Assembly (NCBI RefSeq): GCF_002286785.1
Contig: NZ_MUJY01000132.1
Span: forward strand, 30,291 to 94,290
Length of the DNA: 64,000 nt
Source: Pseudomonas sp. PIC25
Lineage (GTDB): Bacteria; Pseudomonadota; Gammaproteobacteria; Pseudomonadales; Pseudomonadaceae
Direction: 5' to 3'
A program made the translations under genes and the position numbers. Of this stretch, positions 45,711 to 53,587 are shown piece by piece; the first letter of the stretch is position 1; each line of letters starts with the position of its first letter. The notes beneath the pieces were generated by a model. It saw nothing but the letters and a program-made list of their open reading frames with translations, did not search any database and was not told the origin of the DNA.

Positions 45711-45727
45711 TGCACCGAAGTGGTGCG
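45711..45727. promoter_or_regulatory. NtrC-like binding palindrome
   Basis: TGCACC-GAAGT-GGTGCG matches the NtrC (NRI) consensus TGCACC-N5-GGTGCA in all but the last base. It lies 67 bp upstream of the sigma-54 promoter, the normal position for an NtrC activator site. Only one clear copy is seen. Confidence 0.75.
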
Positions 45728-45778
45728 TAAGGCTTCGCTTTAATCGTTATGTTTTTGAAATAAAAGGAGAATTTTCCC

Positions 45779-45793
45779 TGGCACGGGCCTTGC
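45779..45793 (+). promoter_or_regulatory. Sigma-54 promoter of the ATP-grasp operon
   Basis: The sequence TGGCACGGGCCTTGC fits the sigma-54 consensus TGGCAC-N5-TTGC exactly, with GG at -24 and GC at -12. It lies 37 bp upstream of the first gene's start. Together with the upstream NtrC-like palindrome it predicts nitrogen-limitation control. Confidence 0.85.
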
Positions 45794-45830
45794 GACGTCA
45801 CCCTTGAGTCCGGGTGATAAGGAGTCAATC

Positions 45831-47240
45831 ATGGCCCGCGTCTTTTATGACGAAATGTACGATGCGAACGGCCACTGCCGGCCACACTATCAGGAGTTCG
45901 CCCGCTGGCTGGCGGACACCCCGCCGGAGCTGCTGGCCCAGCGAAGGCGCGAAGCCGACCTGCTGTTCCACCGCGCCGGCATCACCTTCACCCTCTACGG
46001 GGATGAGCAGGGCACCGAGCGCCTGATCCCCTTCGACACCATCCCCCGCAGCATCCCGGCCAGCGAATGGCGTGTCGTCGAGCGCGGCTGCATCCAGCGC
46101 GTCAAGGCGCTGAATATGTTCCTCGCCGATCTCTATCACGATCAGCGCATCCTCAAGGCCGGTATCATCCCGCCGGAGCAGGTGCTGGCCAACGAACAAT
46201 ATCAACTGGCCATGCAGGGCCTGGACCTGCACCGCGACATCTACTCGCACATTTCCGGTGTCGACCTGGTGCGTGACGGCGACGGCACCTACTACGTGCT
46301 GGAAGACAACCTGCGCACGCCGAGCGGCGTCAGCTACATGCTGGAAGACCGCAAGATGATGATGCGGCTGTTCCCCGAACTGTTCGCGGTGCAGCGCATC
46401 GCGCCGATCGATCACTACCCGAACCTGCTGCTCGACACTCTCAGAAGCTCCAGTCCGCTGGACAACCCCAGCGTGGTGGTGCTGACGCCGGGGCGCTTCA
46501 ACAGCGCCTATTTCGAGCACGCCTTCCTGGCCCGGGAAATGGGCGTGGAGCTGGTGGAGGGCGCCGATCTGTTCGTCCGCGACGACCGTGTCTACATGCG
46601 CACCACGGCGGGGCCACGCCAGGTGGACGTGATCTACCGGCGCCTGGACGATGCCTTCCTGGATCCGCTGGCCTTCAACCCGGACTCCATGCTCGGCGTG
46701 CCCGGCCTGCTGGCGGCGTACCGTTCCGGCAACGTGGTGCTGGCCAACGCCATCGGTACCGGCGTGGCGGACGACAAGTCGGTCTATCCCTTTGTCACTG
46801 ACATGGTGCGCTTCTACCTGGACGAAGAGCCGATCCTGAAGAACGTGCCGACCTGGCAATGCCGCAAGCCCGAGGAGCTGTCCCACGTGCTGGCCAACCT
46901 GCCGGAGCTGGTGGTCAAGGAGACCCAGGGCTCCGGCGGCTACGGCATGCTGGTCGGTCCGGCCGCCAGCGCGGCGGAGATCGAAGCCTTCCGCGCCCGC
47001 CTGAAGGCTCGCCCGGAGGCCTACATCGCCCAGCCGACGCTGTGTCTCTCGACCTGTCCGACCTTCGTCGAGACCGACATTGCCCCGCGCCACATCGACC
47101 TGCGCCCCTTCGTGCTGTCCGGCCGCGAGACCCGGCTGGTGCCCGGCGGGCTGACCCGTGTGGCCCTGCGCGAGGGCTCCCTGGTGGTCAACTCCTCCCA
47201 GGGTGGGGGCACGAAGGACACCTGGATCGTAGAAGACTGA
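45831..47240 (+). CDS. Circularly permuted type 2 ATP-grasp protein
   Basis: A 469-residue protein of the circularly permuted ATP-grasp family (DUF404/DUF407). It has the conserved MYDANGHCRPHYQEF start, HRDIYSHISGVDLVRDGDG, YVLEDNLRTPSGVSYMLEDR and a glycine-rich ATP loop VVKETQGSGGYGML. Related ATP-grasp enzymes form peptide or amide bonds, which suggests a ligase. The start at 45831 has AAGGAG upstream; a GTG-less extension of nine codons (45804) is possible but weaker. It is first in an operon with alpha-E and transglutaminase genes, under the sigma-54 promoter described. Confidence 0.93.
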   Translation: MARVFYDEMYDANGHCRPHYQEFARWLADTPPELLAQRRREADLLFHRAGITFTLYGDEQGTERLIPFDTIPRSIPASEWRVVERGCIQRVKALNMFLADLYHDQRILKAGIIPPEQVLANEQYQLAMQGLDLHRDIYSHISGVDLVRDGDGTYYVLEDNLRTPSGVSYMLEDRKMMMRLFPELFAVQRIAPIDHYPNLLLDTLRSSSPLDNPSVVVLTPGRFNSAYFEHAFLAREMGVELVEGADLFVRDDRVYMRTTAGPRQVDVIYRRLDDAFLDPLAFNPDSMLGVPGLLAAYRSGNVVLANAIGTGVADDKSVYPFVTDMVRFYLDEEPILKNVPTWQCRKPEELSHVLANLPELVVKETQGSGGYGMLVGPAASAAEIEAFRARLKARPEAYIAQPTLCLSTCPTFVETDIAPRHIDLRPFVLSGRETRLVPGGLTRVALREGSLVVNSSQGGGTKDTWIVED

Positions 47241-47278
47241 GTTCCGCACGAACCGGAACCCGAGAAAGGAAGTGCAAC

Positions 47279-48229
47279 ATGCTCAGTAGAACTGCCTCCG
47301 ACCTGTATTGGATGTCGCGTTACCTGGAGCGTGCCGAGAACCTGGCGCGCATGCTCGACGTCAGCTATTCGCTGTCGCTGATGCCGCAGGACGGCCGTGG
47401 CGACGGCCTCGACGAACTGGCCATGCCGTTGCTGATCACCGGCACCCTGGACGATTACCTGAACCGCCATGGCGAGCTGCATGCCGAGCGCATGCTGAAT
47501 TTTTTCGCCCTGGATGCTAACAACCCGGCGAGCATCTACAGCTGCCTGGCCGCCGCGCGCAGCAACGCCCATGCGGTGCGCGGGCGGATCACCGCGGACA
47601 TGTGGGAGAACATCAACGCCAGTTGGCTGGAGATGCGCGGCATTGCCGAGCAGGGCCTCGGCCGTTACGGCATCAGCCGCTTCTGCGAGTGGGTGAAGGA
47701 GCGCTCGCACCTGTTCCGCGGGGCTACCTTCGGCACCATCATGCGCGGCGAGGCGTACCGCTTCATCCGCCTCGGCACTTTCATCGAGAGGGCCGACAAC
47801 ACCCTGCGCCTGCTCGATGCCCGCTACGAAATGCTCGGCGAGGAAGCCGATGCGGTCAGCGATACCTCGGCCCGTGGCTACTACCAGTGGAGCGCCTTGC
47901 TCCGCGCGCTGTCCTCGTTCGAGGCATTCACCGAGATCTACCGGGGCTCGCCGCGTACCCGCAAGGTCACCGAACTGCTGTTGCTGCGCCCGGACGTACC
48001 GCGCTCGCTGCGCACCTGCGTGGACGAACTGAACCTGATGCTCGGCGGTCTGCCCGGCGACAACGGCCGCCCGGCGCAGCGCCTGGCCGCCGAACTGGAG
48101 GCCCGCCTGCGCTATACCGGCATCGACGAAGTCCTCGGTGAGGGCCTGCATACCTGGCTCACCGATTTCATCCTGCTGGTCCGCCAGCTTGCCAGCGCCA
48201 TTCACAGCTCCTATCTGGAGGCCGCATGA
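47279..48229 (+). CDS. Alpha-E domain-containing protein (DUF403)
   Basis: A 316-residue, predominantly alpha-helical protein of the alpha-E family (DUF403). The N-terminal DLYWMSRYLERAENLARMLD and RLGTFIERADNTLRLLDARY are characteristic. It is nearly always encoded between the circularly permuted ATP-grasp and the transglutaminase genes, as here. It has no known catalytic motif and may be a structural or substrate-binding partner. Start at MLSRTASDLYWM with AAAGGAAG upstream. Its stop overlaps the next start by ATGA. Confidence 0.92.
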   Translation: MLSRTASDLYWMSRYLERAENLARMLDVSYSLSLMPQDGRGDGLDELAMPLLITGTLDDYLNRHGELHAERMLNFFALDANNPASIYSCLAAARSNAHAVRGRITADMWENINASWLEMRGIAEQGLGRYGISRFCEWVKERSHLFRGATFGTIMRGEAYRFIRLGTFIERADNTLRLLDARYEMLGEEADAVSDTSARGYYQWSALLRALSSFEAFTEIYRGSPRTRKVTELLLLRPDVPRSLRTCVDELNLMLGGLPGDNGRPAQRLAAELEARLRYTGIDEVLGEGLHTWLTDFILLVRQLASAIHSSYLEAA

Positions 48230-49023
48230 GACTTTCCATTCGCCACGACACCACCTATCACTATGACGATCAGGTTCGCGCGAGCATCCAATACCTGCGC
48301 CTCACACCCCAGGAGAGCGAGCGCCAGCACGTGATCAGTTGGCAGCTCGACCTGCCGCGCCCGGCCCGGGCGCAACGCGATCCCTATGGCAACATCCTCC
48401 ACGTACTGACCCTCGACGAGCCGCACGAGTCCATCGTCATCGGTGCCCGCGGCCAAGTGGATATCGACGAGCACCAGGACGCCGAGCATGACCGGCAGTC
48501 GGCACTGCCGTTCCTGCGCTTTACCCGCCTGACCCAGCCGGACGAGGCGCTGCGCGAGTTCGCCGTCAGCCAGTGCAAGGACCGTCGCGACCGCAGCGCG
48601 CTCACCGACCTGATGCAGGCGCTCAATGCGCGGATCACCTACCAGCCGGGCACCACCCAGGTGGAAAGCACGGCGGCGGAGGCCTTCGCCGGTGGTGTCG
48701 GGGTCTGCCAGGATCACGCCCACGCCTTCCTTGCCTGCGTGCGCAGCCTCGGCGTGCCGGCGCGCTACGTATCCGGTTATCTCTACACCGAAAGCAGCAC
48801 GCACCTGTCCAGCCATGCCTGGGCCGAGGCCTGGCTCGGCGACGCCTGGTACAGCTTCGACGTGACCAACTGCCTGACCCGGCCGGAACGCCATCTCAAG
48901 CTGGCGGTGGGGCTGGATTACCTCGATGCCTGTCCGGTGCGCGGCATGCGTCGGGGCGGCGGGGGCGAGCAGATGCACGCCCGGGTGCTGGTATCGCCGC
49001 TGATGCAGGTGCAGCAGCAGTAG
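48226..49023 (+). CDS. Transglutaminase-like cysteine protease family protein
   Basis: A 265-residue protein with an N-terminal beta-rich domain and a transglutaminase-like core. The triad is complete: Cys161 (GVCQDHAH), His197 (SSHAWAEAWL) and Asp212 (SFDVTN). Bacterial members act mostly as peptidases or amidases. The ATG overlaps the alpha-E stop codon. It is the third gene of the operon and may cleave the product that the ATP-grasp protein forms. Confidence 0.93.
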   Translation: MRLSIRHDTTYHYDDQVRASIQYLRLTPQESERQHVISWQLDLPRPARAQRDPYGNILHVLTLDEPHESIVIGARGQVDIDEHQDAEHDRQSALPFLRFTRLTQPDEALREFAVSQCKDRRDRSALTDLMQALNARITYQPGTTQVESTAAEAFAGGVGVCQDHAHAFLACVRSLGVPARYVSGYLYTESSTHLSSHAWAEAWLGDAWYSFDVTNCLTRPERHLKLAVGLDYLDACPVRGMRRGGGGEQMHARVLVSPLMQVQQQ

Positions 49024-49044
49024 CCGAGTGGGGCCGGCGGGTGC

Positions 49045-50184
49045 TCAAGGCATCCGCCGCGGGCCTTTCTCCTGGCGGGCTTCGCCGGCATTGGCCGGCG
49101 GGTTTTCCGTCTGCAGGCCTGCCACCTTGATGTCCGGGAACTGGCCGCCGACGAATTCCAGGCTGCGGGTCGGGAAGGCGAATTTCACCTCGAGTTCCTT
49201 CAGGCCTTGCAGCAGGCCGAGGTTTATTTCCTGCTGGATGTCCATGTACTTGTTGTAGTCGGAGCTCAGCACGTAATAGACCACTTCGAAGGTGAGCTGG
49301 TAATCGCCGAAGGACTGGAAGTGGGCGCGGTCGAAACGGGTATCGGGGATCGCCTTGATCACCCGGGCGACCAGCGCCGCCACTCCGCGCACCTTGTCCG
49401 CCGGGGTGTCGTAGGTGATGCCGAACTTGAAGACGATCCGCCGCTGCTCCATGCGCTTGTAGTTGTGCAGGGTCTGCTTGAGCAGCTCGGAGTTGGCGCA
49501 GACGATTTGTTCGCCGCTGAGGCTGCGGATGCGGGTGGTCTTCAGGCCGATGTGCTCGATGGAGCCGGCCACCGAGCCGAACACCACGAAATCGCCGATC
49601 TCGAAGGGCTTGTCCACGCCGATCGACAGCGAGGCGAACATATCGCTGAGCAGCGTCTGCACGGCCAGCGCGACGGCGATACCGCCAACCCCCAGGCTGG
49701 CCACCAGCGCGGTGATGTTGACGCCGAGATTGGCCAGGATCGACAGCAGCATCACCGACCAGATGAGCATCCGCGCCAGGATCGAGATGAGCGTGGTGGT
49801 TACCGGGTTGCGCGGGCTGTCGCTGGAGAACAGCAGGTTCTGTGTCCACAGGCGCACGCCGGTGTCCACCCAGAGCGCGACCTGCAGGGCGAGCACGATG
49901 AACCAGCCGTGGGACAGCGCGTCCTCCCACTTCGGCGTCAGTTCGATCAGCTTGAGGCCGAGCAGGAGCGAGAAGGCGAATAATAAGAAGCGGCTGGTCC
50001 GCCTGAGCATTTCCACGGCAAAACCGTAGAACTTGTTCTGACGGCCCGCGGCCCAGGTGGCCAAGCGTTTGCTCAGGATGCCGATCAGGCTGCGCAGAAT
50101 CAGGTAGCTGACCAGGGTCACGGTCAGCACGATGGCGGTGTTCAGCCAGAAGAGCTGGTTGAGCCAGAAATCCCACTGTTGCAT
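49045..50184 (-). CDS. MscS family mechanosensitive channel
   Basis: A 379-residue inner-membrane protein with about four N-terminal hydrophobic segments and a pore helix GVGGIAVALAVQTLLSDMFASL typical of MscS. A soluble C-terminal domain follows, with the beta domain signature FEIGDFVVFGSVAGSIEHIGLKTTRIRSLSGE. It should open under membrane tension and release solutes. It is convergent with the transglutaminase gene (21 bp apart). Confidence 0.9.
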   Translation of the reverse strand: MQQWDFWLNQLFWLNTAIVLTVTLVSYLILRSLIGILSKRLATWAAGRQNKFYGFAVEMLRRTSRFLLFAFSLLLGLKLIELTPKWEDALSHGWFIVLALQVALWVDTGVRLWTQNLLFSSDSPRNPVTTTLISILARMLIWSVMLLSILANLGVNITALVASLGVGGIAVALAVQTLLSDMFASLSIGVDKPFEIGDFVVFGSVAGSIEHIGLKTTRIRSLSGEQIVCANSELLKQTLHNYKRMEQRRIVFKFGITYDTPADKVRGVAALVARVIKAIPDTRFDRAHFQSFGDYQLTFEVVYYVLSSDYNKYMDIQQEINLGLLQGLKELEVKFAFPTRSLEFVGGQFPDIKVAGLQTENPPANAGEARQEKGPRRMP

Positions 50185-50295
50185 AGGTCCTCCAGAAATG
50201 AGCGCATGCCCTGCGGTCTGGCAGGGGCCTGAACGGGCATTACTCTTTTCTGGCGGCGAGGGGGGCGGGAAAGTTCCCCGGAAAGGTACCGCCGC

Positions 50296-50326
50296 GCACC
50301 GCTGCAGACGGGCGCGGCAGCGGTGC
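50296..50326. terminator. Hairpin after the cytochrome c gene
   Basis: Perfect 10-bp arms GCACCGCTGC/GCAGCGGTGC surround an 11-base loop immediately downstream of the minus-strand stop codon at 50329. There is no clear T-run on that strand, so it is a possible, not certain, terminator. Confidence 0.55.
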
Positions 50327-50328
50327 CG

Positions 50329-51123
50329 TCACTGTACCTTGCGGCTTGCCATGTGGCTCAGGTAGGCGATCAGTTGGTCCAGTTCGGTATCGCTGAGCGT
50401 GGTTTCCGCGAAGGCCGGCATCCGGGCCTGCGGCCAGTGGCGCAGGTCCTGCGGGTTGCGGATCAGACGCTTGAGAAAGCCGGCCTGGAGATACTCGGTG
50501 GGGTTGTAGGGAACGTTGAGGTCCGGGCCGAACTGCGCATCGCCCTGGCGGTTCAGGCGGTGGCAGGCCAGGCAGTTCTTCTGAAACTGGGCGAACCCCG
50601 CCTGGACGTCGGCACTGGCCTCGGCGGCCGGCAGCAGCGCCGGGAAGCGCTCGGCCACCGGGGGCAACCTGCGGATCGTGGCGATCTGGTAGGGCCACTG
50701 CTCGGGCACGATGCGGTCGATCTGTGGATCGGTCCAGACCAGGAAGAACGGTCCGGCGCTCGGCTTGTCTTCACCGAGCGGCGGCCAGGGTTTCGCCGGA
50801 TCCTCGATGGCGAGCCAGGCACGCGAACCTGAGGTGGCGAGCAGAGGCGCAGCGGCCAGTTCGGCAACGAAGCCGTCCAGGGCGACCACCTGGAGGTGAT
50901 CGCCGGGGCGGATACCTTCGAGCAGGCTGGCCAGCGGTACGGCGCGGTAGATGGTCTTGCGCTTGTAGGCGGTATCGTTGTCGATGGTCACTTCCCGAAT
51001 GTCCGGGCGCGCCAGCAGCTGTTCCGTGGTCCAACTGCGGCTGCCGGAGGGGAGTTCGAGAGTGAGTTCGGCGGCGAGCACCGGTTGGGACAGGACGAGA
51101 AGCAAGGCCAGCCATCGGTACAT
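50329..51123 (-). CDS. Periplasmic c-type cytochrome
   Basis: A 264-residue secreted protein with a signal peptide ending near VLAA (residue 18). The first two thirds resemble a molybdopterin-oxidoreductase-like or SoxYZ-like soluble domain (LELPSGSRSWTTEQLLARPDIR). The C-terminal third is a single class I cytochrome c with CLACH (Cys184, Cys187, His188) and a distal methionine in QARMPAF. It should transfer electrons in the periplasm. Its partner is unknown; the rhodanese-like gene lies upstream on the same strand. Confidence 0.85.
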   Translation of the reverse strand: MYRWLALLLVLSQPVLAAELTLELPSGSRSWTTEQLLARPDIREVTIDNDTAYKRKTIYRAVPLASLLEGIRPGDHLQVVALDGFVAELAAAPLLATSGSRAWLAIEDPAKPWPPLGEDKPSAGPFFLVWTDPQIDRIVPEQWPYQIATIRRLPPVAERFPALLPAAEASADVQAGFAQFQKNCLACHRLNRQGDAQFGPDLNVPYNPTEYLQAGFLKRLIRNPQDLRHWPQARMPAFAETTLSDTELDQLIAYLSHMASRKVQ

Positions 51124-51194
51124 AAGAAGTCTTCCCTAATGTAAAGAAGCGCTACGTTGCCTCGAAACCAGCCGCTGCGGAAGTCTTCAGTCGC

Positions 51195-51560
51195 TCAATT
51201 CTGAGCTTCGTCCTGTTGCAGGGCCTTCTTGAGCCCGTAGTAGCTGCCGCCGTTGATCACCTGGCGATAGCCCAGCGCGGTCAGCGAGTCCTGGGCGATC
51301 GACGAGCGCCGGGCGCTGGCGGCGTAGAGGACGATGGGGGTGTTCTTGTCCGGCGCCACCTCGGGAACCTTCGTCGTGACATCCTCCAGGCTAAGGTGCC
51401 GGGTATCGGGAAGGGCGCTGTCGGCGAACGTCTCGCGGGTATCGATGCCGATCAGGACGGCCTGCGGTTTTTCCAGGGCTGCCACAGCGGCTTGTTGATC
51501 GACTTCGGCGGCTGTCGCGGCGACGCTGAAAAAAGAGAGGGCGAGGAAAATAGGGGGCAT
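51195..51560 (-). CDS. Secreted rhodanese-like protein lacking the catalytic cysteine
   Basis: A 121-residue protein with a signal peptide ending near ATAA (residue 18). The rhodanese fold is indicated by GIDTRETFADSALPDTRHLSL and by YAASARRSSIAQDSLTALGY. In active rhodaneses the loop after the strand reads C-x2-G-x-R; here it starts with Ala80 (YAASARR), so no persulfide can form. It may bind anions or act as an interaction partner. It lies 71 bp upstream of the cytochrome c gene and may be in one operon. Confidence 0.83.
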   Translation of the reverse strand: MPPIFLALSFFSVAATAAEVDQQAAVAALEKPQAVLIGIDTRETFADSALPDTRHLSLEDVTTKVPEVAPDKNTPIVLYAASARRSSIAQDSLTALGYRQVINGGSYYGLKKALQQDEAQN

Positions 51561-52324
51561 GGACGGAACTCCTTAGTCATTGCGCACCGCACCCTAACAC
51601 ACTGGGGCGGGACAGTCCTATGGCTCTAGAATGCGGGTTTCAACGATGAGAAACCCATCATGTTGATCAGCTTTTCCTGGAATTGACACCGTGTCGATCG
51701 GGACGATGACACAGGGGGTACCGGCCGTAGTCGAACGGGAGTCCATGCTGCCGAGCGCTCGCCAACACTCCGTCTCCGATCCGTCGTTGGGGCGGAAGAC
51801 GGAGAGCGACCGTGGGAACGGGTGGCTGACGTCAACCGACCAGACGGGTCAGGTTGGGAAGGATCAGAATGACCGTGGTGGCGAAGACGATCAGGCTCGC
51901 CTGCCGGACTTTGCGCTGCTTGAACATGGCCGTATGCCTTTTTTCTTGTTGGCTGGCGTGCATCCCGCGCTGACGGCTTGTCGGGCTGCTGCGCCACGCC
52001 TTGGCGTAGAAAATCGTCCGCTCCGGCAAGACCCGGCAGCGGTACCTGTCATTTCAACTCTAGGGCCCGCGTCGGCGAGCGCTTAGAAGCCTTGGTAACA
52101 AATCTTTGCTTCTTCCTGATGACCGGTTATGGCGGCTTGCCAACGAGGCGGAAGCAGCCGCGTGGCAGACGCGTTTCTCGCGATTGGCTGGCCCCACACC
52201 ATGAAACGACCGTTCGTCTGAGCGGTCAGGTCAATCGTGCTGAGCGCTTCGGTCATTGAGCCCGCAGGGGGCGACGCTAAGGTAGTCCGACCAGATAGAA
52301 CGCCCATTCCGGGCGGAGGACTCC
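51561..52324. other. 764-bp intergenic region, mostly non-coding
   Basis: Between the rhodanese-like gene and the thiolase I see only one plausible small gene on the minus strand (51832-51927, listed separately). The remainder shows no supported open frame or repeat. The thiolase promoter must lie in its right part. Confidence 0.5.
51832..51927 (-). CDS. Possible 31-residue membrane peptide
   Basis: A short frame starting MFKQRKVRQASLIVFATTVI has a basic N terminus, one hydrophobic segment of about 16 residues and a short basic end (NLTRLVG). A weak AAAAAAGG lies upstream of the ATG. Its charge/hydrophobic layout resembles small inner-membrane proteins, but this is the only evidence. It could be a longer frame starting at 52029 with no support. 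Confidence 0.4.
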   Translation of the reverse strand: MFKQRKVRQASLIVFATTVILILPNLTRLVG

Positions 52325-53530
52325 ATGACCGAAGCACTCATTTTCGACGCGGTGCGCACGCCTCGCGGCAAGGGCAAGAAGGATGGGGCGCTGCACAGCG
52401 TCAAGCCGGTCAACCTGATCGCCGGCCTGCTCCGTTCGCTGCAGGCACGCAACCGACTGGACACCAGCCAGGTGGACGACATTGTCCTCGGCTGCGTGAC
52501 CCCGGTGGGCGATCAGGGCGCGGACATCGCCAAGACTGCCGCATTGGTGGCGGACTGGGACGAGCAGGTTGCCGGCGTGCAGCTCAACCGCTTCTGCGCC
52601 TCGGGCCTGGAGGCGGTGAACATCGGTGCGATGAAGGTACGCTCCGGCTTCGAGGACCTGGTGGTGGTGGGCGGGGTCGAGTCCATGTCGCGGGTACCGA
52701 TGGGCTCCGACGGCGGCGCCTGGGCCATGGACCCGGAAACCAACCTGCACACCCATTTCGTGCCGCAGGGCATCGGTGCCGACCTGATCGCCACCCTGGA
52801 GGGCTTCAGCCGCCAGGATGTCGATGCCTTCGCCCTGCGTTCCCAGCAGAAGGCTGCCAAGGCACGCGCCGAGGGCCTGTTCGCTCGCACCCTGGTGCCG
52901 GTGACCGACCAGAACGGCATCGTCCTGCTCGACCACGACGAATTCATTCGCGCCGACTCCACCCTGGAAGGCCTGGGAGCGCTCAAACCGAGCTTCGAGA
53001 TGATGGGGCAGATGGGCTTCGACGTCACCGCCCTGCGCAAGTACAGCCATGTCGAGCGCATCGACCACGTGCACACCCCCGGCAACAGCTCGGGGATCGT
53101 CGACGGTGCGGCGGCCATGCTCATCGGTTCGGAAGCCAAGGGCCGCGAGCTGGGCCTGAAGCCCCGCGCCCGGGTGGTGGCCACGGCGGTGACCGGCAGC
53201 GACCCGACCATCATGCTCACCGGCCCGGCGCCGGCGACGCGCAAGGCACTGGCCAAGGCTGGGCTGAAGGTCGACGACATCGACCTGTTCGAGGTGAACG
53301 AAGCCTTCGCCTCGGTGGTGATGAAATTCATGAAGGACATGGGCGTGCCGGAAAGCAAGGTCAACGTCAACGGCGGCTCCATCGCCATGGGCCATCCGCT
53401 GGGGGCCACCGGCTGCATCATCCTCGCCACGCTGCTCGACGAACTGGAGCGCCGCAAGTTGCGCTACGGCTTGGCCACGCTCTGCGTGGGCGGCGGCATG
53501 GGCATCGCCACCATCATTGAAAGAATTTGA
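52325..53530 (+). CDS. Acetyl-CoA C-acyltransferase (thiolase)
   Basis: A 401-residue thiolase of the FadI/FadA group. It has the nucleophile Cys91 ([11 protein letters not shown]), NEAFASVVM, the catalytic-His motif [14 protein letters not shown] and the second catalytic Cys in CVGGGMG. It cleaves 3-ketoacyl-CoA in beta-oxidation. The downstream FadB-type gene, 57 bp away, carries the preceding steps. Start at [15 protein letters not shown] with GGAGGA upstream. Confidence 0.93.
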   Translation: MTEALIFDAVRTPRGKGKKDGALHSVKPVNLIAGLLRSLQARNRLDTSQVDDIVLGCVTPVGDQGADIAKTAALVADWDEQVAGVQLNRFCASGLEAVNIGAMKVRSGFEDLVVVGGVESMSRVPMGSDGGAWAMDPETNLHTHFVPQGIGADLIATLEGFSRQDVDAFALRSQQKAAKARAEGLFARTLVPVTDQNGIVLLDHDEFIRADSTLEGLGALKPSFEMMGQMGFDVTALRKYSHVERIDHVHTPGNSSGIVDGAAAMLIGSEAKGRELGLKPRARVVATAVTGSDPTIMLTGPAPATRKALAKAGLKVDDIDLFEVNEAFASVVMKFMKDMGVPESKVNVNGGSIAMGHPLGATGCIILATLLDELERRKLRYGLATLCVGGGMGIATIIERI

Positions 53531-53587
53531 CGTTCGCGGGGTCGTTCGCCTCTTCGAACCTGTCTACACGTTCCGCGGGATACTGAA

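Noticed and set aside
46859..47278. Long upstream extension of the alpha-E gene
   Set aside because: It overlaps the ATP-grasp gene in another frame; the alpha-E domain starts at MLSRTASDLY.
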